Origin: Candidatus Vallotiella sp. (ex Adelges kitamiensis)
GTDB lineage: Bacteria > Pseudomonadota > Gammaproteobacteria > Burkholderiales > Burkholderiaceae
Reading direction: 5' to 3'
NCBI RefSeq assembly: GCF_020342435.1
Contig: NZ_CP080504.1
Span: 1 to 64,000, forward strand
Length of the DNA stretch: 64,000 nucleotides
Below, piece after piece: positions 42,963-52,092 of the stretch (the stretch's first letter is position 1; the number at the start of each line of letters is the position of its first letter). The notes below the pieces were generated by a model. It had not been told where the DNA came from. It made no database searches and saw only the letters and a program-made list of their open reading frames with translations. Made by a program: the position numbers and the translations under genes.

Positions 42963-44684
42963 TTAATTCTCACTCATTACTTCGATTTTCTCATCGTGCA
43001 TTGCCTGCACCGACTCTCGATGTGCAACACTGACAATTGCTGCATGAGCTAGATTTGTCCTTAGCACTTGGTATAGCGCTGTCTCGGTATCAATATCAAG
43101 TGCGCTAGTAGATTCGTCAAGGAATAGGAAATCGGGCTTTTGTAATAGCACGCGAACAATGGCTAGGCGTTGCTGTTCGCCCGGCGATAGAATGCGCCCC
43201 CAATGATCGATCACATCGAGCTTGTCGACTAATTTACCTAGCCGACATACTTGAAGTACATTAATATAATCTTCATTAGTAAAAGCGATGGCATCCGCTG
43301 GATAAGATAAGACTTTCCTGAGCTCGCAAATTGGCACATAGCTTTTCTGTGGTACAAACATAAGCTTTGCATTAACAGGGATTTCGATTGTGCCGCTACC
43401 AAATGGCCATAGGCCGGCGAGTGAGCGCAGCAGTATGCTTTTACCGGAGCCAGATGCGCCTCGTACTAGAACCTGCGAGCCAGATGCGATATCAATCGAG
43501 CCGATTGTCGACAGCAGTGTGCCATCTGGATGTAGAAGCTGAAGCGCCCGTACTCGTAGCGCCGTTGTATCGGTGATCCGAGTGTGAGTGATATTATGCT
43601 TAGTAGAATGAGAGGCTGACTCGAGTAACCTCGGTTGCACTATGGCGTGTTTGAATTCCTTTAGACGATTAGTCACTGCGCGCCATGTAGCTAAAGTTGA
43701 GTAGCTTCCAATAAACCACGAGAACGAGCTGCTGACGGTACCGAACGCGCTTATTGTTTGCTGATAACCGCCATAGCTGACTACCTTAGAAAAGTATTTC
43801 GGTGCAGTAGCGATAAACGGGAACACAATAGCTAGTTGCGAATAGCTGACTATGACAAAGTTCAGCCGCTTTGTGTAGCGCATAATCATCCGCCAATTAT
43901 CGCGGATACGCTTAAAACTGCCTTGCAGTGCTTTCTCCTCAAATAGCTCGCCCTCGTATAAGGCAATCTGATCCGCATTTTCGCGTAAACGAATTAACGA
44001 AAAACGAAAGTCTGCCTCGACACGTTGTTGTTGGTAGTTAATCGACATGAGTGGATTATTAACGCGATGCGTGATATATGAGCCGACTACTGCGTAGAGT
44101 AAGCTAGTCCATACCATATAGCCAGGCACTGTTACATCGGTGCCAAACACGGTAAAGTTAAGTGAGCCAGCTAAGTGCCAGAGGACATTACTAAACCAGA
44201 GTAATGTGACAGACGTGGACAGAAAATCTAGTGAAAGAGAAAGTGTCGTACTTGCCATTTCCTGTAGATCTATTGAAACTCGCTGGTCAGGATTGTCTAA
44301 GAGCTTATCACGTTCGATACGATAGTACGCGCGGCCTAATAGCCACTCGTGCATGTATTGTGTGGTGAGCCACTGGCGCCAGCGGAATTCGATCATCTGT
44401 CGGAAGTATATTCGGTATGAACCGAGAAGGATCAGCGCCATCGCGATTACTATAAATTGCAGTAGAGAATGCTTAAAAACCGGATAGTTATACTGCTGGA
44501 TTGCATCAAAAAACACGCGCTGCCACGTATTAAACCACGCGTTGACTGCTACCATTATCATATTTATCGTGACTACCAGTAAGAGCAGTCCCCAGGCGAT
44601 CCACTTTTCGTTTGATACCCAATACGGTTTGATCAGGTTCCATGTCGTAATTCGTTCGTTAGCGACTAATTCTGGTTGACTCAT
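42963..44684 (-). CDS. YddA/SbmA-BacA-type ABC transporter (fused membrane and ATPase domains)
   Basis: This 573-residue protein has an N-terminal membrane domain of the SbmA/BacA-like type (membrane spans at about 31-55 and 75-95, then others to about 330) and a C-terminal ATPase domain. The latter has Walker A GASGSGKS (about 413-420), the variant signature LSPGEQQRLA (about 509-518) and Walker B DFLFLDESTSALD. Relatives import antimicrobial peptides, long-chain compounds or cobalamin; the substrate here is unknown. It is divergent from thiO, so a vitamin-uptake role is possible but not shown. A run of eight C (sense) lies just before the ATG, where a ribosome site is expected. Confidence 0.88.
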   Translation of the reverse strand: MSQPELVANERITTWNLIKPYWVSNEKWIAWGLLLLVVTINMIMVAVNAWFNTWQRVFFDAIQQYNYPVFKHSLLQFIVIAMALILLGSYRIYFRQMIEFRWRQWLTTQYMHEWLLGRAYYRIERDKLLDNPDQRVSIDLQEMASTTLSLSLDFLSTSVTLLWFSNVLWHLAGSLNFTVFGTDVTVPGYMVWTSLLYAVVGSYITHRVNNPLMSINYQQQRVEADFRFSLIRLRENADQIALYEGELFEEKALQGSFKRIRDNWRMIMRYTKRLNFVIVSYSQLAIVFPFIATAPKYFSKVVSYGGYQQTISAFGTVSSSFSWFIGSYSTLATWRAVTNRLKEFKHAIVQPRLLESASHSTKHNITHTRITDTTALRVRALQLLHPDGTLLSTIGSIDIASGSQVLVRGASGSGKSILLRSLAGLWPFGSGTIEIPVNAKLMFVPQKSYVPICELRKVLSYPADAIAFTNEDYINVLQVCRLGKLVDKLDVIDHWGRILSPGEQQRLAIVRVLLQKPDFLFLDESTSALDIDTETALYQVLRTNLAHAAIVSVAHRESVQAMHDEKIEVMSEN

Positions 44685-45084
44685 AGGGGGGGGATTCCTT
44701 AAATCAGGCTATTCACTGGTGCTCGAATTATGTCGCGAATATCCTGGCAACAGCCGACTCATTCCAGTAAAAATTATTGGGGTTGCTGTCATTCCGGTTT
44801 AAGGCTCGAGATAGGCAGCTCAGTTAGCTGCTATTGTGCCAGAGCAGCTCATTGCAACTTAAAGCAGTTTTGTGATCTAATAGGAGTGGATAAAAAATGA
44901 TTTGCGCGATACTTGCACTGATGTATGTTTTTAGATCAACGTACATCAAACTGTGCATTTCTAAGTCGGTTAAAAAGCCTGTTCGCACTTGCTAATAATT
45001 CATTGCGGGCTAGGTCTCTACTCAGATCTAGATCTCCCAGTTTCGTCCTTGTACTCCTATTCCCGTATATAGAATTCGATTGCC
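44685..45084. other. Divergent spacer between the ABC transporter and thiO
   Basis: 400 bases without a gene. I searched it for the TPP riboswitch core (CTGAGA with a downstream ACCTGATCTGGATAATGCC-like element) on both strands and found neither. No clear promoter is visible. The eight-G run at 44686-44693 abuts the transporter start. Confidence 0.5.
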
Positions 45085-46233
45085 GTGCACCAATCTAATT
45101 CCCATTTAGAAACGGCATTCCGCGCCACGCTGACGCCTGATGTCGCAGTATTAGGCGGTGGCTTGTCGGGCCGTCTCATTGCTTGGCGGCTCGCGCGCAC
45201 TGGCCATTATGTCGCACTGTATGATCAGGGTGAGCCTAGCGGCTACTGCGGCGCAGCGTGGGTCGCTGCGGCTATGCTAGCGCCACTAGCCGAAGCAATT
45301 AGTGCTGAGAGATTTCTGGTGGAGCTGGGTGCCGTATCACTCGAGCGTTGGGCTGAATGGTTGCCGCAGCTGCCACAACCAGTATTTTTTCAGCGTAACG
45401 GCACTTTGATTGTTTGGCATGCACCTGATCGCGCAGAATGGCTATTGTTCGAGCGTCATGTGCGAGTGAATGTGCCTATTACCATGCAGCGCGATGGCAT
45501 CGTTTCGCTGCACGGTGCCCAGGTTACCCAAGCTGAACCGGCACTTGGTACGCGTTTCCGCGAAGCACGTCTTTTAGTTGGCGAGGGGCAATTAGACAAT
45601 CGGCAGTTGCTATTAGCTTTAGCTAATGCACTCGACGAACTGCATGTCAAAACGCATTGGCATACCCATGTGCGCGAGGATAATATGCCTACCGCTGGTT
45701 TACTAATCGATTGCCGCGGACTTGGTGCGAAGTGTGCATGGTCCAGTTTGCGCGGCTTGCGGGGCGAAGTTGCTCGTGTTCATGCACCAGGCATTGGTTT
45801 AAGACGCCCAGTGCGTCTTTTACATCCACGCTATCCTTTATATATCGCGCCTAAACAGAATGATCACTATGTGATTGGAGCTACTGAGATCGAGGGCGAG
45901 GATATGTCGCCAATGAGCGTAAGATCAGCGCTCGAGTTATTGTCGGCAGCATACTCCATACATCCCGCCTTCAGCGAAGGTCGGATCCTTGAGCTGAATA
46001 CACATTGCCGGCCTACATTACCAGACCATCGACCTATCCTGTTATGGGATGGCGCGTCTATGCTGCGAGTTAATGGCTTATACCGCCATGGTTATATGAT
46101 TGCACCGGAGATAGTACGTGAAACCGTAGCAATAGCCGGTGCGTTGCTTAATACACAAGTAAAAGATCTAGATGATTTTAATACATGGCGCACCGCATCG
46201 CGCTGGCCGATGCTTTATCGTATGGCTAGCTAG
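45085..46233 (+). CDS. thiO: FAD-dependent glycine oxidase ThiO
   Basis: ThiO oxidises glycine to dehydroglycine for assembly of the thiamine thiazole ring. The 382-residue protein has the FAD-binding Rossmann motif VLGGGLSGRLIAWRLA (about residues 22-37) with a downstream aspartate, and DAAO-family C-terminal signatures including THCRPTLPDHRP (about 307-318) and NGLYRHGYMIAPE. The start used is a GTG without an obvious ribosome site, so the true start is uncertain. It heads thiO-thiS-thiG-thiE, all closely spaced. Confidence 0.9.
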   Translation: MHQSNSHLETAFRATLTPDVAVLGGGLSGRLIAWRLARTGHYVALYDQGEPSGYCGAAWVAAAMLAPLAEAISAERFLVELGAVSLERWAEWLPQLPQPVFFQRNGTLIVWHAPDRAEWLLFERHVRVNVPITMQRDGIVSLHGAQVTQAEPALGTRFREARLLVGEGQLDNRQLLLALANALDELHVKTHWHTHVREDNMPTAGLLIDCRGLGAKCAWSSLRGLRGEVARVHAPGIGLRRPVRLLHPRYPLYIAPKQNDHYVIGATEIEGEDMSPMSVRSALELLSAAYSIHPAFSEGRILELNTHCRPTLPDHRPILLWDGASMLRVNGLYRHGYMIAPEIVRETVAIAGALLNTQVKDLDDFNTWRTASRWPMLYRMAS

Positions 46234-46245
46234 CCTAATAAATAA

Positions 46246-46446
46246 ATGAATATTCGAATTAATAATCAGCCGTTTTCTGTGCCAGATAATACGTGTCTTA
46301 CTGCCGCGCTAGCCTCGTATGGTGAAGTGCCATTGCTGTATGCAATTGCGATTAATGGTGAATTTGTGCCACGCGCACAGCATTCTTCGCGTGAACTTAA
46401 GCAAGGTGACAGAATTGACGTTATAAAGCCTGTAGTAGGAGGATAA
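46246..46446 (+). CDS. thiS: Thiamine sulfur-carrier protein ThiS
   Basis: ThiS is a ubiquitin-like protein that delivers sulfur as a C-terminal thiocarboxylate to ThiG. It has 66 residues, starts MNIRINNQPFSVPDN, and ends in the required Gly-Gly (KPVVGG). It lies 12 bases after thiO and about 65 before thiG. Its activating enzyme ThiF is not encoded in the window. Confidence 0.95.
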   Translation: MNIRINNQPFSVPDNTCLTAALASYGEVPLLYAIAINGEFVPRAQHSSRELKQGDRIDVIKPVVGG

Positions 46447-46510
46447 GAAGTAGCAACACGCTATGGGTAGCGATAATCTGACCTATCGGTCATCAAAACT
46501 GACGGAAATA

Positions 46511-47362
46511 ATGATGAATTCGCATTCCATCTCTGACGCGCTAGTCCTGTATGGACAACTCTTTACAAGCCGGATGTTGCTCGGTACTGCCCGCTACCCC
46601 TCGCTGCATGCACTCGAAGCTTCAATTAAGGCTGCTCAGCCGGCAATGGTAACCGTTGCACTGCGTCGCCAACTGGCTATGTCAAGAAACACCGATGTTG
46701 GTTTTTTAGACATGTTGAGGCGACAGAGTGTGGCGTTGTTACCTAATACTGCTGGTTGTCATACCGTCAATGAGGCGGTAACGACCGCTAAGATGGCTCG
46801 CGAAGTATTCGAAACTAATTGGATTAAGCTCGAAATTATAGGAGATGACTACACCCTGCATCCCGATCCAGTTGGTTTAATTGAAGCTGCGGAAATTCTT
46901 GTGCGGGACGGCTTCAAGGTGCTGCCGTATTGTACAGAAGACCTTGTTGTTGCGGAGCGGCTGGTCAATGCCGGGTGCGAGACATTGATGCCGTGGGGAG
47001 CGCCGATTGGTACTGGTAAGGGAGTAGTAAATCCATATGGGCTTAAGCTATTGAGAGAGCGCTTGAGGGGTATTCCGCTTATCGTCGACGCGGGACTAGG
47101 TGTCCCATCACATGCTTGCCGGGTAATGGAATGGGGGTTTGAGGCTGTACTACTAAATACGGCGGTATCGCAAGCGGCGCAGCCTGATACGATGGCGCGG
47201 GCATTCTCAAGCGCTATCAATGCAGGCCGTCAAGCATATTTGGCTGGGCCAATGCTGGAGCGTGATAGCGCTTGTCCAAGTACACCGATAGTTGGTATGC
47301 CCTTCTGGCATCAGAAGGACGACTGCTCCTCATCAGTTGGCGCTGCCTTCCCCGCTCTATAG
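46511..47362 (+). CDS. thiG: Thiazole synthase
   Basis: ThiG forms the thiazole phosphate from deoxyxylulose phosphate, dehydroglycine and ThiS thiocarboxylate. I begin at the tandem ATGs at 46511/46514 ([20 protein letters not shown]), as in relatives; the frame is open to 46463. The protein has about 283 residues, with LGTARYPS (about residues 24-31), the catalytic-lysine region [10 protein letters not shown] (about 105-114), [14 protein letters not shown] and [12 protein letters not shown]. It ends with the conserved VGMPFWHQ plus a short tail. thiE starts ten bases after the stop. Confidence 0.94.
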   Translation: MMNSHSISDALVLYGQLFTSRMLLGTARYPSLHALEASIKAAQPAMVTVALRRQLAMSRNTDVGFLDMLRRQSVALLPNTAGCHTVNEAVTTAKMAREVFETNWIKLEIIGDDYTLHPDPVGLIEAAEILVRDGFKVLPYCTEDLVVAERLVNAGCETLMPWGAPIGTGKGVVNPYGLKLLRERLRGIPLIVDAGLGVPSHACRVMEWGFEAVLLNTAVSQAAQPDTMARAFSSAINAGRQAYLAGPMLERDSACPSTPIVGMPFWHQKDDCSSSVGAAFPAL

Positions 47363-47372
47363 GGGAGAAGCT

Positions 47373-48494
47373 ATGAGCAATTTTTTGCTATGGGAGAATA
47401 AGATTTTTTATCCAGCATCGGATAAACTGCTGAAGACTACAAAGCAAATACGAGCAAAGTTGGGTGATTGGCCGCATGCACGCCAGCCTATACGTATTTG
47501 TTTTATGCCGTTACCGCCCTTTCTAGGGCAGCATGATGTAATCATAGCAACTGGTTCGCGGCTGCACGCAACTGATATCACGTTCTGGGTGGCTTCTGGG
47601 GCTGCGGTGCTAGATGCATCAGCATCTACTACCATTAGGTTATATCGGGGAGATACGATTCGTATATTAGAAGCCTCATCTCGGTGTGACGACTGGATTT
47701 CAGCGCTTGCCGCATTTATTGATTGTGGCTACGAGATACATGATGCCTTATGTCTTGCCTTGGCTTGGCGACATGGCGATGAGCATAAGCAGGATCCATG
47801 GCCGACTGACTTATCACGCTTCCCGCGCGTACTGGGGTTGCCCGATGCGCCGATCCTACCATTTGCCAAGTGCCCGGAGCGTCTTGGTTTATATCCCATC
47901 GTACCTACTGCTAACTGGATCGTCCAACTTCTACCTTTGGGTGTACGTACGGTGCAACTACGCCAAAAAGTTGATATAACGAATCCGTATGATTTAGCCG
48001 CCCTGCAGGCCGATGTGCACAGAGCTGTTATAGTTGGTCAGCGCTATAAGAATGCACGTGTGTTTATCAATGACTACTGGCAATTAGCGCTTAAAGAACG
48101 CGCATACGGCGTACATTTAGGTCAGGAAGATTTATGGTATGCAGATATTAATGCCCTTATGCAAGCAGGCATTCGGCTAGGAATATCCTCGCACGGATAC
48201 TATGAAATATTAGTCGCGCTGCACTTCAAGCCAAGCTATATTGCGCTAGGCGCAGTTTTTCCAACCTCTACTAAGATGATGCCTAGCTTGCCGCAGGGGC
48301 TTACGCGCCTTGCGCGTTATGTGCACTTCCTGGATGGAAAAATACCCTGCGTTGCAATTGGTGGCATTGATCTGCAATCTCTAAACAACGTACTATCTAC
48401 TGGTGTGCGTAGTGCTGCAGTTGTGCGCGCAGTAACACAAGCTCATGACGTCGAAAAAACAATTTTTGCGTTACAAAGCAGATTTATGCGATGA
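47373..48494 (+). CDS. thiE: Thiamine-phosphate synthase with N-terminal extension
   Basis: ThiE couples thiazole phosphate and HMP-PP to thiamine phosphate. The ATG at 47373 follows GGGGAGAAG. The protein has 373 residues against about 210 in single-domain ThiE. The C-terminal part (from about 170) shows [40 protein letters not shown] and the AIGGID phosphate loop. The first 165 residues resemble a degenerate ThiD-like segment ([20 protein letters not shown]), an arrangement known in Burkholderiales. It is the last gene of the thi set; thiC and thiD are not in the window. Confidence 0.92.
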   Translation: MSNFLLWENKIFYPASDKLLKTTKQIRAKLGDWPHARQPIRICFMPLPPFLGQHDVIIATGSRLHATDITFWVASGAAVLDASASTTIRLYRGDTIRILEASSRCDDWISALAAFIDCGYEIHDALCLALAWRHGDEHKQDPWPTDLSRFPRVLGLPDAPILPFAKCPERLGLYPIVPTANWIVQLLPLGVRTVQLRQKVDITNPYDLAALQADVHRAVIVGQRYKNARVFINDYWQLALKERAYGVHLGQEDLWYADINALMQAGIRLGISSHGYYEILVALHFKPSYIALGAVFPTSTKMMPSLPQGLTRLARYVHFLDGKIPCVAIGGIDLQSLNNVLSTGVRSAAVVRAVTQAHDVEKTIFALQSRFMR

Positions 48495-49630
48495 CAAAAG
48501 CTTTTCTACCTCGTCAAGCAGTATGTAGTTGCTTCTCCCCCCACCTTATCTTATGTAAACGCCTACTACTTTAGCCCTGTATCGCAGTGTCTCATGGGAG
48601 ATTTTGCGTCTTTTCTATCTGCGTAATAGTCTTGTTCCAATCTATATCTTGAATATAAATTTCAAGTGTGAGTAAACAGTTGTTACTTAGATGACTATCC
48701 CTAGCAGGACGACACTCAGATGACAGTATTATTTAGTAGACTCATAAATAGGCGTCCTAGCCTAGGATAGAGTATTGTTCTAGTTCGGGGCTGTTTTATA
48801 TGAAATATTAATTATTTCATATTGCGCACTGTGGCATATGCGCATTGTCCACTAAAGAGATCTTATTTGTGCATATCCTTCTGACGAAACTTAATGTAGT
48901 TAACTTATCGGTATACACAGTGCATAGCACACATTCCTCGAAGTATCGGAAGATATAGTGTGTTGAACAACATTAACATATACGCCTACACTAGGCGTTA
49001 TCGCATTCTGCGCTTATTTATTCTTGTGATGTACGATGTGCTAGAGTTGACGTCAATCTCTAAGCTATTCGTATTCTCTTTCAGCAGACATGCTATTCGA
49101 GACACTTCTCCGAAGTTATATATGCCCAAATATCCTGAGTATGTAGCTATATATAGATAGTGAGACTGATAGTCTTTTGATTAATGCTATATGTAAGCAC
49201 AATGCTAATACGGGCTTCGGTTCCCCCCTTAATAGGAATTAGCGTACCGTCGAGGACAGAGGATACTATCTATTGGTTAAAACTAGTATATGCGTTCTCT
49301 GTTCTTTAAATCTAGCTGCGAGAAGAAAATAAAATTCGATAGCATCACTTGACTGAAGCTGTATGTAGCGTTCAAGAGTGTCTATGTAAGGCTAATTTCT
49401 AAATCTTAATGATATTACTGCTCGACTAGAGTTAGAAGCGCACGTACTAAGTTAGTACATCACTCTGATCATCGGTTCTTCTTAGGGCAGGTCGAATATT
49501 TAATATGGGGGATATATCTAGCGAAGATGAGATGTAATTCAGATAAGAAACTATAGATGAACTAAGTTAGTAAAATTTTTACTGACACCAACTGGTATTT
49601 CAATATATTTGTCGTTCAGTATTAATTCAC
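48495..49630. other. Long decayed spacer after thiE (expected mla gene position)
   Basis: More than 1.1 kb without a supported gene. Burkholderia carries the mlaFEDCB phospholipid-transport genes and an ABC-2 exporter between thiE and bolA-murA. I could not recognise any of them on either strand. The 66-residue frame at 48960-49160 looks random. A perfect 10-base inverted repeat, ATATGAAATA with TATTTCATAT (48798-48822), is AT-rich and lacks a T tail. Confidence 0.5.
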
Positions 49631-49771
49631 TTGCTGCAACATGAGCTATTAATTACTGGGGCCCCGGAGCATAAACTAGTGACATTTTAGAACCTACCTA
49701 CTGAGCATCATTTGAGACAAACTGTTGATCAGATATGCGAGGAGATTTACCTATTGAGTCCAAAAACGCTG
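49631..49771 (+). pseudogene. bolA: Probable bolA remnant upstream of murA
   Basis: One frame from 49631 to 49771 reads LLQHELLITGAPEHKLVTF, a stop, then LPTEHHLRQTVDQICEEIYL and LSPKTL. The end CEEIYLLSPKTL matches the BolA C-terminal pattern REEIHALSMKTL, and EHKLVTF matches QHFFATI at the right distance. In Burkholderia bolA sits directly upstream of murA. It has an internal stop, about nine missing residues and no visible start. Recognition is by eye, so confidence is moderate. Confidence 0.5.
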
Positions 49772-49909
49772 AAATTAACTAAGGCAAAATCGATAAGTGA
49801 AATTCGAACGAGAATAAATGAGATAAGCTAGCTGTGACAAACGATATCCCTGCGGCCCAGGCGGGCAAATACGGCGCGTCTGTTAGCAGTACAACGCGGA
49901 AGTAAACCA

Positions 49910-51313
49910 ATGGATAAATTATTGATCGACGGGGGGGGGCGCCTCAATGGGGAAATCGCGGTATCCGGCGCTAAGAATGCAACGTTGCCGATTTTATGTG
50001 CAAGCTTGTTGAGCACAGAGACAGTTCGACTAGAGAATGTACCAAACCTACAGGACGTGCGTACTACGTTAAGATTACTCAAACAGATGGGGATGCACTT
50101 AGAGATGAACGGTAACGTCGTAACGCTAGATGCATCAAAGGTCAATAATCCAGTAGCACCATACGAGTTGGTCAAGAGAATGCGCGCATCAATACTGGTG
50201 CTAGGACCGCTGGTGGCGCGCTTCGGTCATGCTCAGGTATCGCTTCCTGGTGGATGTGCAATTGGTGCGCGCCCAGTCGATCAGCATATTAAGGGATTGA
50301 CTGCGATGGGCGCAGAGATCTCGATCAAGCATGGTTTTATTGATGCACGAGCGCAACGCTTGAAAGGTGCGCGCGTAGTTACCGACATGATTACCGTAAC
50401 CGGCACGGAGAATCTTCTAATGGCAGCAGTTCTCGCAGAGGGGGAAACTGTGCTAGAGAATGCAGCGCGTGAACCGGAGGTTGCTGATCTCGCAAATTTT
50501 CTTATCGCAATGGGTGCACGTATTAACGGGATTGGTACGGGCCGGCTTGTAGTGCATGGTGTACCGCGCCTAAATAGTGCACACCATGCGATAATCGCAG
50601 ACCGTATTGAGGCTGGCACATTCCTATGTGCGGCCGCTGCGACAGGTGGTGACGTAACGCTACGTGGTATAACTCCGCTGATCCTAGAAACCGTTATTGA
50701 TAAATTACGTAAGGCAGGCGCGCAAGTATCGGCTAGCGATGATTGGATCCGTTTGCAGATGCAAGGCCATACACGTGGGGTATCATTTTGTACTGCTGAG
50801 TACCCTGCGTTTCCAACCGATATGCAGGCCCAGTTCATGGCTCTAAACACTATTGCAGCAGGAACATCAAAAGTAGTTGAAACAATTTTTGAGAATCGCT
50901 TCATGCATGTGCAGGAACTAAATCGGCTTGGCGCGAATATTACAATTGATGGCAATACTGCTCTAGTACGCGGCGTAGATAAGCTATCCGGTGCGAAAGT
51001 GATGGCTACAGATCTACGTGCGTCAGCTAGTCTTGTGATCGCCGCACTAGTAGCTAACGGACAAACGCTTATCGATCGGATCTACCATCTTGATCGGGGC
51101 TATGAACGCATGGAAAGTAAGCTCAGTGCGCTAGGAGCAAGTGTTAGTCGTGTCAGTGAAAATATAGTAAATAATACGGACGAAGCATTAAGTAATGCTA
51201 TGCAAGATACGACAGAAACTGTTTTTCCAAACAGTGCTATAGCTTGGCAAGATACTGTCGGTCCGACATTAGCTGATACTAGGGGGGAGGTAGTACGCGG
51301 AGAGATAATATGA
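49910..51313 (+). CDS. murA: UDP-N-acetylglucosamine 1-carboxyvinyltransferase
   Basis: MurA performs the first committed step of peptidoglycan synthesis. The protein has 467 residues; the core equals about 420. The catalytic cysteine is present in [13 protein letters not shown] (about residues 110-122), the fosfomycin target. K22-equivalent and [11 protein letters not shown] (about 19-29) are intact. Residues from about 421 to 467 form a C-terminal extension absent from the Escherichia enzyme. A run of nine G (49931-49939) codes for Gly8-Gly10. It overlaps hisG by four bases (ATGA), so murA is translationally coupled to the his operon. Confidence 0.95.
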   Translation: MDKLLIDGGGRLNGEIAVSGAKNATLPILCASLLSTETVRLENVPNLQDVRTTLRLLKQMGMHLEMNGNVVTLDASKVNNPVAPYELVKRMRASILVLGPLVARFGHAQVSLPGGCAIGARPVDQHIKGLTAMGAEISIKHGFIDARAQRLKGARVVTDMITVTGTENLLMAAVLAEGETVLENAAREPEVADLANFLIAMGARINGIGTGRLVVHGVPRLNSAHHAIIADRIEAGTFLCAAAATGGDVTLRGITPLILETVIDKLRKAGAQVSASDDWIRLQMQGHTRGVSFCTAEYPAFPTDMQAQFMALNTIAAGTSKVVETIFENRFMHVQELNRLGANITIDGNTALVRGVDKLSGAKVMATDLRASASLVIAALVANGQTLIDRIYHLDRGYERMESKLSALGASVSRVSENIVNNTDEALSNAMQDTTETVFPNSAIAWQDTVGPTLADTRGEVVRGEII

Positions 51314-52017
51314 GTGCGTCGATCGCGTCCAATACATTAGGTGCATTGGCCCTAGAAGTTCAGTCAGGTATGCCGTTAACATTAGCATTGTCTAAAGGCC
51401 GTATCTTCGAGGAGACATTACCGCTACTAGCAGTAGCTGGTATTACCGTAACCGAGGATCCAGAGCTGTCGCGCAAGTTAATTTTGCGTACGACGGATCC
51501 CGGCCTACGTGTAATTATTGTCCGAGCAACTGACGTTCCAATCTACGTAGAGTACGGCGCAGCAGATTTTGGTGTGGCCGGCAAGGATGTACTGCTTGAA
51601 CATGGAGGAGACGGTCTATACCAGCCGATTGACCTAAATATTGCTCACTGCAGATTATCAGTCGCAGTGCCGCGAGGTTTTGATTATGTAAATGCAGTTC
51701 GACAAGGAGCACGATTACAGGTAGCTACGAAGTATGTAAATAGCGCACGCGAGCATTTCGCAGCTAAAGGAGTGTACGTAGACTTAATCAAGTTGTATGG
51801 CTCGATGGAGCTTGCGCCTCTCGTTGGCCTAGCAGATGCTATCGTTGACCTAGTGAGTTCTGGTGGCACGCTACGTGCGAATAACTTAGTTGAAGTCGAG
51901 CAGATTATGGAAATCTCGTCCCGTCTAGTGGTCAACCAAGCTGCACTCAAGCTTAAGCGAACAAAACTTAGGCCTATTCTTGATGCATTTGAGCGTGCTA
52001 GTAAGGCTGAAACATAA
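51310..52017 (+). CDS. hisG: ATP phosphoribosyltransferase catalytic subunit (short form)
   Basis: HisG catalyses the first step of histidine synthesis. The 235-residue protein is the short HisG type without the C-terminal regulatory domain, so it needs HisZ, which is not in this window. Motifs are [18 protein letters not shown] (about residues 23-40), [10 protein letters not shown] (about 85-94) and the PRPP-binding [16 protein letters not shown] (about 175-190). The ATG overlaps the murA stop. A second ATG at 51370 fits relatives equally well ([10 protein letters not shown]). Confidence 0.95.
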   Translation: MSASIASNTLGALALEVQSGMPLTLALSKGRIFEETLPLLAVAGITVTEDPELSRKLILRTTDPGLRVIIVRATDVPIYVEYGAADFGVAGKDVLLEHGGDGLYQPIDLNIAHCRLSVAVPRGFDYVNAVRQGARLQVATKYVNSAREHFAAKGVYVDLIKLYGSMELAPLVGLADAIVDLVSSGGTLRANNLVEVEQIMEISSRLVVNQAALKLKRTKLRPILDAFERASKAET

Positions 52018-52092
52018 GTCACATCGTGAGGCCGTGTAGATACCGGAGCGTTATTCACATGATGCCTATACAACAGGATATAAAGGACTCAC

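Noticed and set aside
44685-45084. TPP riboswitch upstream of thiO
   Set aside because: Looked for the conserved CTGAGA and downstream pyrophosphate-sensor elements on both strands and found none.
48960-49160. 66-residue plus-strand frame in the thiE-murA spacer
   Set aside because: No recognisable motif, no ribosome site and AT-rich random-looking composition; not a convincing mlaE fragment.
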